In this document: positions 37,101-44,601 of the stretch, one piece after another | Layout: every line of letters starts with the position of its first letter | How positions within the stretch are numbered: the stretch's first letter is position 1 | DNA from: an uncultured Paracoccaceae bacterium | Lineage (GTDB): Bacteria > Pseudomonadota > Alphaproteobacteria > Rhodobacterales > Rhodobacteraceae | Reading direction: 5' to 3' | DNA: 64,000 nucleotides | Assembly (NCBI GenBank): GCA_958439195.1 | Contig: OY288156.1 | Coordinates: 93,501-157,500 of the forward strand | Program-made: the position numbers and the translations under genes | The notes under the pieces: model-generated | Told to the model about the DNA's origin: nothing | The model's database searches: none | The model's input: the letters and a program-made list of their open reading frames with translations, nothing else

Positions 37101-40045
37101 TTGACGGGCTGGATCCGCGCAACATCTCGGACATCATCGGCACGCAAGAGGCCGGAACCCCGCAAAGCGCCGATGCCAACATCTTCTTCATGGCCTTCGC
37201 GCAATACTTTGACCACGGTCTCAGCTTCATCCCCAAAGGTGGTGCTGGCACCGTCCAGATCGGCGCACCGGGCACTGGCGCACGGGCGCAAAACCCGGCT
37301 GACCTGACCCGCGCCTCGGTGGTGGGCTTCGATGAAGACGGTGCCGCACAGCACCTGAACATCACCTCGCCCTTCGTGGATCAGAACCAGGTCTACGGCT
37401 CCACCACGCTGATCGGCCAGTTGCTGCGCGAAAGCGATGGCAACGGCGGTCTGGGGGCCAAGGTGCTGCTGGGTGCGGCGGACCCGTCTGCTGCGGGCTA
37501 TCAGCTTCTGCCCACCCTGCGTGGAGTGCTGGAGCACCACATCGAGGCTGGCACCGTCTTCATGGGCGGCGGGCTTCCGGCGGGTGGCCAGACGCTTCTG
37601 GACTACTACCCCGATCTGCTGAACGCCGATGGCAGCTTCAACGCGGCCGTGGTGGCCCAGCTTGCGGGCAACTTCATGGGCGAAGGCCAGCCGCTTCTGC
37701 TGGACGCGAACCCCTATATCAACCTGCTGGATCACATCGTGGCAGGGGATGGCCGGGTGAACGAAAACGTCACCCTCACTTCGATGCACACGATCTTTGC
37801 CCGCAACCACAACTATCATGTAGAGCAGCTTGAAACGCTCTACGGTGCCAACGGCACGACCCTGACGCTGGAAGAACTGTTCCAGGCCGCCAAGATCGTG
37901 AACGAGGCCGAATATCAGCGCGTGGTGTTCACCGAGTTTGCCGAAAAGCTGCTGGGTGGCGAAGGCATCCGCGGCGATGGCGATCATGGGTTCACCGAAT
38001 GGAACCCCGATACCGACGCCGCGATCAGCCAGGAATTCGCCTCTGCGGTCTACCGCTTTGGCCATACGATGATCGGGCAGACCATTTCGGTCACCAATCC
38101 GGATGGCAGCACGTCGCAAGTGTCGCTGTTTGACGCCTTCCTCAACCCGACCAATGCCGAAGGGGCCTTTACCCAAAGCCTCGCCACCTTGGCACAGTTC
38201 GGCTATGTGCCACAGCCTGGCTATACCCAGCTTGGTGCCGGTGCGGTCCTGAACGGGATTGCCGGGCAGGCCGCAGAAGAGGTGGACGTCAACATCGTCG
38301 ATGGCGTCCGCAACGATCTGGTCCGCGTCAGTGCCGACCTCTTCTCCTTCAACGTGGCCCGTGGCCGCGATGTGGGGATCGGCACGCTGAACCAGGTCAA
38401 GGCCGCGCTGCTTGCCTCGCAAAGCCCCTATATCCAAGAGGCGCTCAGCTTCCTGAACGCCTCCACCCTGCAACCCTATTCAAGCTGGGCGGATTTCGGG
38501 GCGCGCAACAACCTGTCGGCAGCGGTTCTGGCACAGTTCCAGCAGGCCTATCCCGATCTGATCCTTGCCGATCAGGCGGCGGCAGATGCCTTTGCCGAAC
38601 TGAACCCGGATATCGCCCTGGTGGCCAATGCCGATGGCACCTTCACCGTCAAGGGGATCGACCGCGTCGATCTGTGGGTCGGTGGTCTGGCCGAGGCAAA
38701 GGTCAATGGCGGGATTGTGGGGTCCACTTTCTGGGCGATCATCCACGAACAGCTTGACCGTCTGCAGGAAGGCGACCGCTTCTACTATGTCGACCGTCTG
38801 GAAAACTTCGACCTCTATGAGAACTTCGTCGAAGGGCAAAGTTTCTCGGAAATCGTGATGCGCAACACCGGTCTGACCGGTCTGGATGAACGCATCTTCG
38901 AAGTCTCGGACGAAGACAACAGCGGCGGCGGCAACGGCGACGATAACGGCGACGGCGACACTGTCGGCGGTGGCGGTGATGACGACAACGCTGGCGGCGG
39001 TGATGACGACAACGCTGGCGGCGGCAATGACGACGACGATGAAGATGATGATGATACGGTCGGCGGCGGTGACGACGATACCGCTGGTGGCGATGATGAC
39101 GACGACGGTGACGACGATACCGCAGGAAACGGCAACGGAAACGGCACCGGCACCGGCACCGGAACTGGCAACGGCACCGGAACTGGCTCCGGCAACGGCA
39201 CCGGAACTGGCAACGGCAACGGCACTGGGAATGGCAACGGCACGCCAACCCCGACACCTGAGCCAGAGCTGGAGGGCGTGGTGCTGATGCCAGGCTCGAC
39301 CGCCGGGGTGCAGGTTGGTGGTGCGGGGGATGATGTGCTTGTCGGCGGCGATCAGGGCGATGCCCTGCTGGGCAAGGGCGGCGCGGATATCATCCTGGGC
39401 AATGGCGGCAATGACGTGGCCGTCGGCGGATCGGGCGGCGACGTGATCGAAGGTGGTGCCGGGCGCGATGTCCAACTGGGCGGTGCCGGAGATGACATCT
39501 TCATCGTGCAGGATGGCGACGGGGCCGACATGATCTTTGGCGGGGCGGGCAGCGATACGCTTGACCTGTCGGCGGTCACGGGCGGCGCGACGATCGACCT
39601 GGGGGCCTATACGGCCATCGGGACGGCGCGGTCCGGCGGCATCACCGACCATGTGGTTGGCATCGAGAACGCCATCGGCAGCCAGGGCAACGACGTGATC
39701 AAGGCGTCGCTGGCGATCAACGTGATGACCGGCGCGGACGGCGAGGATGTGTTCGTCTTTGTCTCGGCGGGGGCGGCCAATGGCGACGTGATCACCGACT
39801 TCCAGCCGGGCGACCGGATCGACCTGTCGGGGATCGACGCGATGGTGGGCACGAACGGCAACCAGGCCTTCACGCTGGCCGGTCAGGGCACCACAGCGGC
39901 GGGCAACCTGGTGATCCGCGAGGTGGCCACGACCGACGGTGTGGACACGCTGATCGAAGGCTTCACCGATGCCGATGACGCCGCCGACTTTACCCTGACG
40001 CTGCGCGGGGCGCACAACCTCGATGGGTCGTCCTTCAACCTGTAA
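31136..40045 (+). CDS. Giant secreted dual animal-haem-peroxidase with RTX repeats (MopA-like)
   Basis: A 2,969-residue protein. Peroxidase domain 1 (about 220-900) has a distal His in FFDHGLD (H257), a catalytic Arg in AGDGRANEN (R491) and a proximal His in YRFGHSM (H625). RTX nonapeptides follow (about 950-1090 and near 1240), then two Ig-like segments and more RTX (about 1615-1665). A second complete peroxidase domain (about 1915-2580) has H2027, R2207 and H2310. A long Asp/Gly then Gly/Thr/Asn linker and a C-terminal RTX block end in a serralysin-like tail (VFVFVSAGAANGDVITDFQPGDRIDLSGIDA), as in type I secretion substrates. No N-terminal signal peptide is present. This layout matches Mn(II)-oxidising peroxidases of the MopA type from Aurantimonas and Erythrobacter. 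Exporter genes follow. Confidence 0.85.
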   Translation: MVTVNMNDLEFILQQIKIAEADARGEPILGTYLPTPELSWGLRRVDGSNNNLYADQGTYGSAGQEFPRATTPTWVNEGDDGMAFGPPIVINGQLFDSGVPGIPLGYTPATYLSNDDYAIRIANDPTLSSRAIQPGDVVDADPRIISNLIVDQTMNNPAVLISAFHVAGSANPYVDAAAVQGMFSAYNAAVLANNTGLAATIETQILTALDDAGVTYEASPTADLAKLTIVIPNVAPDEGLSAPFNSWMTIFGQFFDHGLDLVEKGGYGTVYIPLQTDDPLYVPGSNTNFMVVTRATLTENGEAVNKVTPFVDQNQTYTSHPSHQVFLREYALVGGELVDGVLVGGVPVPTGRLLNGNTESGGGMATWADVKAQAKNILGIELNDMNVHSVPLLATDPYGNFIPGDNGFPQIVKIVDGAQVLIEGSLATPVDTIGAVAAGVAFLDDISHNANPGTNEVADPDTLISVATDLQPTGTYDNELLDRHYIAGDGRANENIALTAVHHVFHSEHNRQIDLMKDILLNNAKAILTETGDILAATEFLNEWLAAPFDAVGNLASATVDALAWNGARLFQSAKFVTEMQYQHLVFEEFARKVQPFVNLFVNYDGELDPAILGEFAHTVYRFGHSMLNESVDRYDENYNADHIDLISAFLNPVEFAISGIDAEEAAGALARGMTRQRGNEIDEFVTEALRNNLVGLPLDLAAINIARGRETGVPSLNEARAQFFEGSGDSQVKPYESWFDFALNLKNPASIINFIAAYGTHETILAADTLVEKRDAAALLVLGGEGEPGDRLDFLNATGAWAGGSLGGLNNVDFWIGGLAEKKMIFGGMLGSTFNFVFEVQLEALQDADRFYYLSRLANLNLTAQLENNKFSDMIHKNTTATHLPGDVFSTPDFYIEADRSKQFNADLGNLDPTEGGDPILGAMQTKVIRRDTNNDGISDYVRFTGAEHVVMGGTEGNDILVGGKGDDTFWGDGGNDTIEGGEGNDFHFGGAGNDIITDEFGDDEVRSGAGDDVVNAGQGFNLIITDTGSDFVWGGPDFDEMLLGQDNDFGHGSVGGGMIMGGEGDDWLEGGGSNNLLLGDNGDLVQGLPVKRSVDSTIVGHDVLIGGPGNDDFDAETGDDIMISGSGTNKYFGQLGFDWASHAKTPDGVQADMLNRLFAPPAVAASPATILDRYSQTEALSGSANADLLRGDDETDLTLDHGLLDRNLGLVNGLGDFLGAANEAGELAFSSGNIILGGAGSDIIEGRGGNDLIDGDRFINAKIMVTPTTGPVFYVSGMAEIQARMFSGEITPSMLSIVREIVDTNAAADVDVAEYSGNLADYTIEGYNEVSGIATDVDGDGWISITDTRADGTDGVDRVKNIERVLFADGTAKIAVHDNSIAEGRVTVFANNVATVDGAPVGVAGQVLRASMAAVTDADNITATNATGQIRDGIDDYEIRWQVETAAGSGVFTDILRIVADEFTPVTGESYTVSADEAGLAIRAVARFKDEDGAIETVYSNADEGGNPVPPTPATGAPIISDTTPTENQPLSANLASIVDVNGLGAFAFQWQSSTDGVNWTDIAGATAATFLPAQAQVGRQLRLEVSFTDGIGTLETVVSAATAPVGDLINGNGFNNTLAGTPGDDIINGLAGADNINGNGGADTITGGLGNDVINGGAGDDTIIWSVTNPPTFLGIPIGTGTPDGTDTINGGTEGAAGDTFVLNGNNLSETFRIYTAAAWTALGGGRTAAPGTEIVITRGGTGQGNIIAQLAEIEEIVINGSDQLTNNDGSGGLNGGAIGGDTVLISGNFNATSLNFSTITINGDVGDDVVDISGLDSAHRIVFRTKGGDDMVVGTLREQDTIEIPAGSNPASYVAQAGANGTVTMSNGTHSVTFTGSMAALPTLVAEAPSSGGGAGGTGGGTGGTPSTLLTANDAAGLLDLVRGINPDGNDDAENALGVRTLTGLGNNPDNPTWGAHGEPFIRITPNRSGEREEGGVNNAINPIFDGLDPRNISDIIGTQEAGTPQSADANIFFMAFAQYFDHGLSFIPKGGAGTVQIGAPGTGARAQNPADLTRASVVGFDEDGAAQHLNITSPFVDQNQVYGSTTLIGQLLRESDGNGGLGAKVLLGAADPSAAGYQLLPTLRGVLEHHIEAGTVFMGGGLPAGGQTLLDYYPDLLNADGSFNAAVVAQLAGNFMGEGQPLLLDANPYINLLDHIVAGDGRVNENVTLTSMHTIFARNHNYHVEQLETLYGANGTTLTLEELFQAAKIVNEAEYQRVVFTEFAEKLLGGEGIRGDGDHGFTEWNPDTDAAISQEFASAVYRFGHTMIGQTISVTNPDGSTSQVSLFDAFLNPTNAEGAFTQSLATLAQFGYVPQPGYTQLGAGAVLNGIAGQAAEEVDVNIVDGVRNDLVRVSADLFSFNVARGRDVGIGTLNQVKAALLASQSPYIQEALSFLNASTLQPYSSWADFGARNNLSAAVLAQFQQAYPDLILADQAAADAFAELNPDIALVANADGTFTVKGIDRVDLWVGGLAEAKVNGGIVGSTFWAIIHEQLDRLQEGDRFYYVDRLENFDLYENFVEGQSFSEIVMRNTGLTGLDERIFEVSDEDNSGGGNGDDNGDGDTVGGGGDDDNAGGGDDDNAGGGNDDDDEDDDDTVGGGDDDTAGGDDDDDGDDDTAGNGNGNGTGTGTGTGNGTGTGSGNGTGTGNGNGTGNGNGTPTPTPEPELEGVVLMPGSTAGVQVGGAGDDVLVGGDQGDALLGKGGADIILGNGGNDVAVGGSGGDVIEGGAGRDVQLGGAGDDIFIVQDGDGADMIFGGAGSDTLDLSAVTGGATIDLGAYTAIGTARSGGITDHVVGIENAIGSQGNDVIKASLAINVMTGADGEDVFVFVSAGAANGDVITDFQPGDRIDLSGIDAMVGTNGNQAFTLAGQGTTAAGNLVIREVATTDGVDTLIEGFTDADDAADFTLTLRGAHNLDGSSFNL
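38910..39280 (+). repeat. Low-complexity Asp/Gly and Gly/Thr/Asn linker coding region
   Basis: Irregular short repeats (units such as ggtgatgacgac and ggcaacggcaccggaact) encode first an acidic GDDDNAGG-type stretch and then a GNGTGTG-type stretch ending in PTPTPEPE. It joins the second peroxidase domain to the C-terminal RTX block. Such tracts change length easily by slippage. Confidence 0.85.
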
Positions 40046-40053
40046 GCGAAATC

Positions 40054-40081
40054 CCCCCGGCCGGATTGATCCGGCCGGGGG
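40054..40081 (+). terminator. Strong hairpin after the giant peroxidase gene
   Basis: A perfect 13-base palindromic stem (cccccggccggat at 40054-40066 and its complement at 40069-40081) lies 8 bases beyond the stop codon. The nearest T-run (ctttttcc) starts about 17 bases after it, so it may be a partial terminator or an mRNA-stabilising hairpin before the exporter genes. Confidence 0.6.
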
Positions 40082-40258
40082 CGCCTTTCCAGACCCTTTT
40101 TCCTTTCAGACCTTTGTCCAACGGATTGCCGGACCCTGTTCCATGACGGAATCATGCCGTGAATTCGTAGCGTTGGACCAGTGGGAGAGGTCCGTTCACA
40201 CGGCGCCCCTCCGGTAAGGGCCGGTCAGCGGCCCGCTTGCAGGAAGAACGAGGCGAAC

Positions 40259-42052
40259 ATGGCCCACCCGATGTCCACCCCCGACCCGCTGGCGCTGCGC
40301 AAGGCACGGCAATTGTTGAATGCGGACCTTGCGCGTTACGGTTGGGCGCTCTTCGGCATCTCGGGCCTTATCAGCGTGCTGGCACTGACCGGCTCCTTCT
40401 ACATGCTGCAAGTTTACGATCGCGCCCTGACATCGGGGTCGGTGCAGACGCTGGCCTTCCTGTCCATCCTGGCCCTCGCGCTGTATCTGGTGCAGGGCGG
40501 GTTCGACACCATCCGTAGTCAGGTTCTGGTCCGCATCGGCGCGCGGCTGGATCAGCGACTTGCCCCCTTGTCGCACAAGGTGGCCATAGACATGCCGCGC
40601 TACGGCTTTTCCACGACCGAGGCGCTGGAACGTGGCCGCACCGTCGATACGCTGCGCAACTTCCTTGGATCATCCGCACCTGCGGCGATCTTTGATCTGC
40701 CCTTCGTGCCGATCTTCCTGATTTTCGTCTACATGCTGCATCCTGTGCTTGGCGCGGTCACGCTGGGCGGCGCGGTGGTGCTGGCGCTGCTGACGATGCT
40801 GGCCGAATACAAATCCCGCGATCTGGCCAAATCCGCGCAAAAGGCGCTGGTGGTGCGCAACACCATTTCGGAATCCAACGCCCGCAATTCGGAAACGCTG
40901 ATCGCCATGGGGGCCACGGGCCGCGCGGTAGACCGCTTTTCGGCCGCCAATCGCCAGCATCTGGATCTGCAAACCCGCGCGTCGGACATCACCGGCACGA
41001 TGGGGGCCATTTCGCGCGTGCTGCGGATGTTGCTGCAATCCGGGCTTTTGGGCCTTGGTGCCTTCTACACCATCCAGGGCGAATTGTCGGCGGGCGCGAT
41101 CATCGCGGTATCCGTCGCGGCAGGCCGCGCCTTGGCACCGATCGACCAGGTCATCGCCAACTGGAAAGGCATCGTGGCCGCCCGTCACGCCTGGGGCCAG
41201 CTGCGTGACACACTCGTCGCCCTGTCGCAGGAAAGAACGCCCGTCATGCTGCCCACGCCAAAGCAATCGCTGCGCGTGGAAAACCTGACCGTCGCTTCGC
41301 CCGCCAATGGCCGTGTGCTTCTGTCGGATGTCACCTTTGAACTGGAAGCCGGTCAGGCGCTGGCCATTGTCGGCCCGTCTGGCGGTGGCAAATCCACCCT
41401 GATGCGTGCGCTGGCCGGTGTCTGGCCAGTGCTGCGCGGATCGATCCGTTATGATGATGTCGATCTTGCGCAGTGGGATCCGTCACGGGCAGGGGAAATC
41501 ATCGGCTTCCTGCCGCAGGAAGTGGGCCTGTTCAACGGCACCGTCCGCGACAACATCAGCCGCTTTGACCCCAACCGCGAAACCGACGCCGTCTACAAGG
41601 CAGCGGTGGCCGCGAATGTCCACAAGATGATCGCCCAGCTTCCCGAAGGTTATGACACCGAGGTGGGCGCCCTGGGCACCGCCCTGTCCGCAGGTCAGCG
41701 TCAGCGGATCGGTCTTGCCCGCGCGCTGTATCAAGACCCCTTCGTCGTGCTTCTGGATGAACCCAATGCCTCGCTCGATGCGGTTGGTGAACGCGCGCTG
41801 AACGACACGATCAAGGCCATTCGCGCCCGCGGCGGCATCGCGGTCATCGTCGCCCATCGGCCCAGTGTTCTGGCGGCGGTCGATATGGTGGCGGCGGTTC
41901 ATGCCGGGCGTCTGGCGGCCTTTGGCACCAAGGAAGAGGTGCTGGGCAACCGCGACGGCAAGGTGGTGGCCCCCACCCATGTTGCGGGCAGCGACCAGAT
42001 CAACATCGGCGCATCGGACCGTGAACTCAGCGCCATCGCAAGCGGCATCTGA
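40259..42052 (+). CDS. Type I secretion system ABC transporter/ATPase (PrtD/HlyB-like)
   Basis: A 597-residue fusion of a six-helix membrane domain (with ALTGSFYMLQVYDRALTSGSVQTL, typical of PrtD-type exporters) and an ATPase domain with Walker A GPSGGGKST, signature LSAGQRQRIGLARALYQDP, Walker B VVLLDEPNASLD and H-loop VAHRPS. No N-terminal C39-like domain is present, as usual for PrtD. It follows the giant RTX peroxidase gene and surely exports it, and perhaps the second RTX protein too. ATG 40259 has GAGG just upstream. No TolC-type outer-membrane gene is present in the window. Confidence 0.92.
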   Translation: MAHPMSTPDPLALRKARQLLNADLARYGWALFGISGLISVLALTGSFYMLQVYDRALTSGSVQTLAFLSILALALYLVQGGFDTIRSQVLVRIGARLDQRLAPLSHKVAIDMPRYGFSTTEALERGRTVDTLRNFLGSSAPAAIFDLPFVPIFLIFVYMLHPVLGAVTLGGAVVLALLTMLAEYKSRDLAKSAQKALVVRNTISESNARNSETLIAMGATGRAVDRFSAANRQHLDLQTRASDITGTMGAISRVLRMLLQSGLLGLGAFYTIQGELSAGAIIAVSVAAGRALAPIDQVIANWKGIVAARHAWGQLRDTLVALSQERTPVMLPTPKQSLRVENLTVASPANGRVLLSDVTFELEAGQALAIVGPSGGGKSTLMRALAGVWPVLRGSIRYDDVDLAQWDPSRAGEIIGFLPQEVGLFNGTVRDNISRFDPNRETDAVYKAAVAANVHKMIAQLPEGYDTEVGALGTALSAGQRQRIGLARALYQDPFVVLLDEPNASLDAVGERALNDTIKAIRARGGIAVIVAHRPSVLAAVDMVAAVHAGRLAAFGTKEEVLGNRDGKVVAPTHVAGSDQINIGASDRELSAIASGI

Positions 42053-42064
42053 CGGGAGGCTGTC

Positions 42065-43165
42065 ATGGAAATCAAGACCAAGCACCGCAAATCAGCCGAA
42101 CAGAACCGGCCCAAGGGGCGCGCACTTTTTGCCCTGGCGGAACGCAAGGAAGCCCCTGTCGCGGCGATGATGGCGGCCCTGACGCTCGCGCTGGCTGCCT
42201 ATGTCAAAACGGCCTTTGGCGCTACTCCACAGGCGCAAGATCCGGGCAACCAGCTCAATGCCAATTCGGGCGCACAGGATGCCGCAATGCCGCGCCAGCC
42301 CGGAACAGAAGCGCAAGGCCCGGTTGTCAACCTTGCCGAACCCGAAGAAGACCGTCCCGTGATCACCGGCAAGATGGAAGATGATGGCGATCTGGGCCGC
42401 ATCGGGCGCGGCCCCGGTATGCTGGACCTGTCACGCTTTTTCGCCGAGGCCGACCCCGAACTTGATATGCCCCACGCCTATCTTGCCGATCAGCCGGACA
42501 TCGAAACCGCTGCCCTGTCGCCACTGTCGCGCGGAGGGGCCGGCCCGCTGCTTGGCGCCGCGACCGGGGGTGGCGGTGGCAGTGCAGGCGGCAGCATCGG
42601 ACCTGGAAGTAATTCGGGCGGCAATTCGGGCGGCAACTCCGGGGGCGGCCCGCTGCTTGGCGCCGCGACCGGGGGTGGCGGTGGCAGTGCAGGCGGCAGC
42701 ATCGGACCTGGAAGTAATTCGGGCGGCAATTCGGGCGGCAACTCCGGGGGCGGTCCGGTTGCGGGCGGCCCTGGCCCTGATGCGGGCGATGACGGGATCG
42801 TCGGCGTGAACTTCCACGCGCTTTTTGCCCAGCTTGCTTCGGTCGTTCGTCCCTTCCACCCAACCACCGTGCGCGAAATCAGCGAACTTGCCATCGGTGA
42901 CTGGGTCAGCCAGCACGAAATGCATCGTCTGCGCGGGGGCGAAACGCGCCCCGATCTGGACGCGGCCTATCTGGCCCGCGAAGACCGCACCTATGACATC
43001 GTGTCCAACCCGGACTCGCGCGATGCCTTTATCGAACAGCACTTCCCCACCAGCGGCGCGGTCAATTCTACTTTCCCAGAGGTCAGTCTGGCCGAAGACG
43101 TGACCGCCACCGTGATGCAACCCGAACCCCTTCTGTCCACCGATACGAATACCGGCTTGCTGTAA
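42065..43165 (+). CDS. Unknown membrane-anchored glycine-rich protein between type I secretion genes
   Basis: A 366-residue protein not matched to any family. A basic N-terminal 30 residues is followed by one transmembrane helix (APVAAMMAALTLALAAYVKTAFGA), an acidic/Ala-rich segment, a duplicated 35-residue Gly/Ser/Asn-rich unit (GPLLGAATGGGGGSAGGSIG and following) and a C-terminal domain of about 130 residues (FHALFAQLASVVRPFHPTTVREISELAIGDWVSQHEM). It lies 12 bases after the ABC gene and about 50 before the membrane fusion protein gene, so it is probably in the same operon. It may be an accessory envelope component of the exporter; that is inference. Confidence 0.7.
   Translation: MEIKTKHRKSAEQNRPKGRALFALAERKEAPVAAMMAALTLALAAYVKTAFGATPQAQDPGNQLNANSGAQDAAMPRQPGTEAQGPVVNLAEPEEDRPVITGKMEDDGDLGRIGRGPGMLDLSRFFAEADPELDMPHAYLADQPDIETAALSPLSRGGAGPLLGAATGGGGGSAGGSIGPGSNSGGNSGGNSGGGPLLGAATGGGGGSAGGSIGPGSNSGGNSGGNSGGGPVAGGPGPDAGDDGIVGVNFHALFAQLASVVRPFHPTTVREISELAIGDWVSQHEMHRLRGGETRPDLDAAYLAREDRTYDIVSNPDSRDAFIEQHFPTSGAVNSTFPEVSLAEDVTATVMQPEPLLSTDTNTGLL
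42542..42751 (+). repeat. Two perfect 105-base tandem repeats
   Basis: The segment beginning ggcccgctgcttggcgcc recurs exactly 105 bases later (42542 and 42647), encoding two identical 35-residue Gly/Ser-rich units. Base-for-base identity implies a recent duplication. Confidence 0.9.
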
Positions 43166-43216
43166 GCAGCCGGGTCACAGCTGCACCGGGCAATACCCGC
43201 CCACGGAGATACCCCC

Positions 43217-44536
43217 ATGATGTCGCTCGCCTCCAACTCGCCCTTCCCGCCCGATCCCGCAGCCGCCTTTTCCCTGCGCGGACGGCTGTTCGCAGCGGCA
43301 GCACTGACCCTGTTTCTTGTGGGTGGCATGGGTGCTTGGGCCGTAACGGCGCGGCTTGACTCGGCGGTGATCGGGTCCGGGTCGGTTCTGGTCAAGAATG
43401 ATGTGCAGAACGTCCAGCATGTCGATGGCGGAACGCTGAACCAGATCCTTGTCGGCACAGGCGACCGGGTCAGCGCAGGACAGCCGGTGCTGGTTCTGGA
43501 TGCCTTCGATCTTGAAGCCCGGATCGGTATGCTTGAAGCACAACTGATGGAGGCCGAGGCCCGCGCAGCCCGGCTTGCCGCCGAACGCGAAGGCACCGAA
43601 ATGGTGCTGCCCGCCACCTTTGCGCCCGATGATACCGATTACCTGCGCATCGTCGAAGGTGAACGCCGTCTGATGGATGAAAACCGCATCAACCGCGAAG
43701 TCGAACTTCTGGCGCTTGGCCTTCAGGCCGACCAGCTCCGCTTCGACACCGAGGCGCTTCAGTCGCGTCAGCTTTCCCTGACCGAAGAACTGGAACTGGT
43801 TCAGGCCTCCTATGCCCGCTTTGAAAAGCTGCAAAAGGCCGGATCGGTCGAAAAGACCCGCATTGACGAAATCCTGCGCGACCTGAGCCGTATCCGGGGC
43901 GAGATGGGCGAAGTCGCCGCCAATCTCGCGCGCAACGAAACGCGCCAGACGGAAATCGCTCTGGAACGTGACCGGATGCTGTCGATGTCGAAATCCGAAG
44001 CACACCGCGAATTGCGCACGCTGGAACCGCAGATCACCGACCTGCGCCAACAACTCAACGCCGCGCGCGAGAAAAAGGAACGCACCATCCTGCGCGCTCC
44101 CGCAGCGGGCATCGTGAACGAAGTGAACGTCTCCACGCTGGGCGAGGTGATCGCCCCCGGCAAGACGCTGATCACCATCGTCCCTGAAGAAAGCGACCTG
44201 ATCATCGAATTCCGCATCTCGACCACCGATATTGATGCCATCGAACCCGGCCAGAAGGCCCGTCTGCGTTTTGCAGCCTTCAACCAGCGCCTGACGCCGG
44301 AAATCGACGGCATCGTCGAAACCATCGCCGCCGCGGCCGTTATGGACCCGCAAACCGGGATGCCCTACTACACCGCCCGCGCCAAGGCGACGGGGGATAT
44401 CTCTGTCCTTGGCGAACGCGGCCTTGTCCCCGGAATGCCGGTCGAGGTCTATATTCCCACCGCTGAACGGGTCGTGATGTCCTATATCCTTCAGCCAGTC
44501 CTGGATCAGATGAACCGCGCCATGCGCGAAGAGTAG
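43217..44536 (+). CDS. Type I secretion membrane fusion protein (HlyD/PrtE-like)
   Basis: A 439-residue periplasmic adaptor. One N-terminal transmembrane helix (LFAAAALTLFLVGGMGAWAVT) is followed by a biotinyl-lipoyl half (GGTLNQILVGTGDRVSAGQPVLVLD), a long coiled-coil hairpin (about 100-290, e.g. LEAQLMEAEARAARLAAEREG), the second lipoyl half (ILRAPAAGIVNEVNVSTLGEVIAPGKTLITIVPE) and a C-terminal beta barrel ending in PGMPVEVYIPTAERVVMSYILQPVLDQMNRAMRE, the HlyD C-terminal pattern. It bridges the inner-membrane ABC exporter to an outer-membrane TolC-like channel. GGAG precedes the start; ATG 43217 and 43220 are adjacent. Confidence 0.92.
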   Translation: MMSLASNSPFPPDPAAAFSLRGRLFAAAALTLFLVGGMGAWAVTARLDSAVIGSGSVLVKNDVQNVQHVDGGTLNQILVGTGDRVSAGQPVLVLDAFDLEARIGMLEAQLMEAEARAARLAAEREGTEMVLPATFAPDDTDYLRIVEGERRLMDENRINREVELLALGLQADQLRFDTEALQSRQLSLTEELELVQASYARFEKLQKAGSVEKTRIDEILRDLSRIRGEMGEVAANLARNETRQTEIALERDRMLSMSKSEAHRELRTLEPQITDLRQQLNAAREKKERTILRAPAAGIVNEVNVSTLGEVIAPGKTLITIVPEESDLIIEFRISTTDIDAIEPGQKARLRFAAFNQRLTPEIDGIVETIAAAAVMDPQTGMPYYTARAKATGDISVLGERGLVPGMPVEVYIPTAERVVMSYILQPVLDQMNRAMREE

Positions 44537-44601
44537 CCAAGGACAAGCCAAAACCTTTGCCGTCTCCGTCAAAATATGCTGGAACCTAACGGAGGTTAAC
44601 T

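Noticed and set aside
38910-39280. CRISPR-like or satellite array
   Set aside because: The short repeats are in frame, irregular in length and have no spacers; they encode a low-complexity linker.
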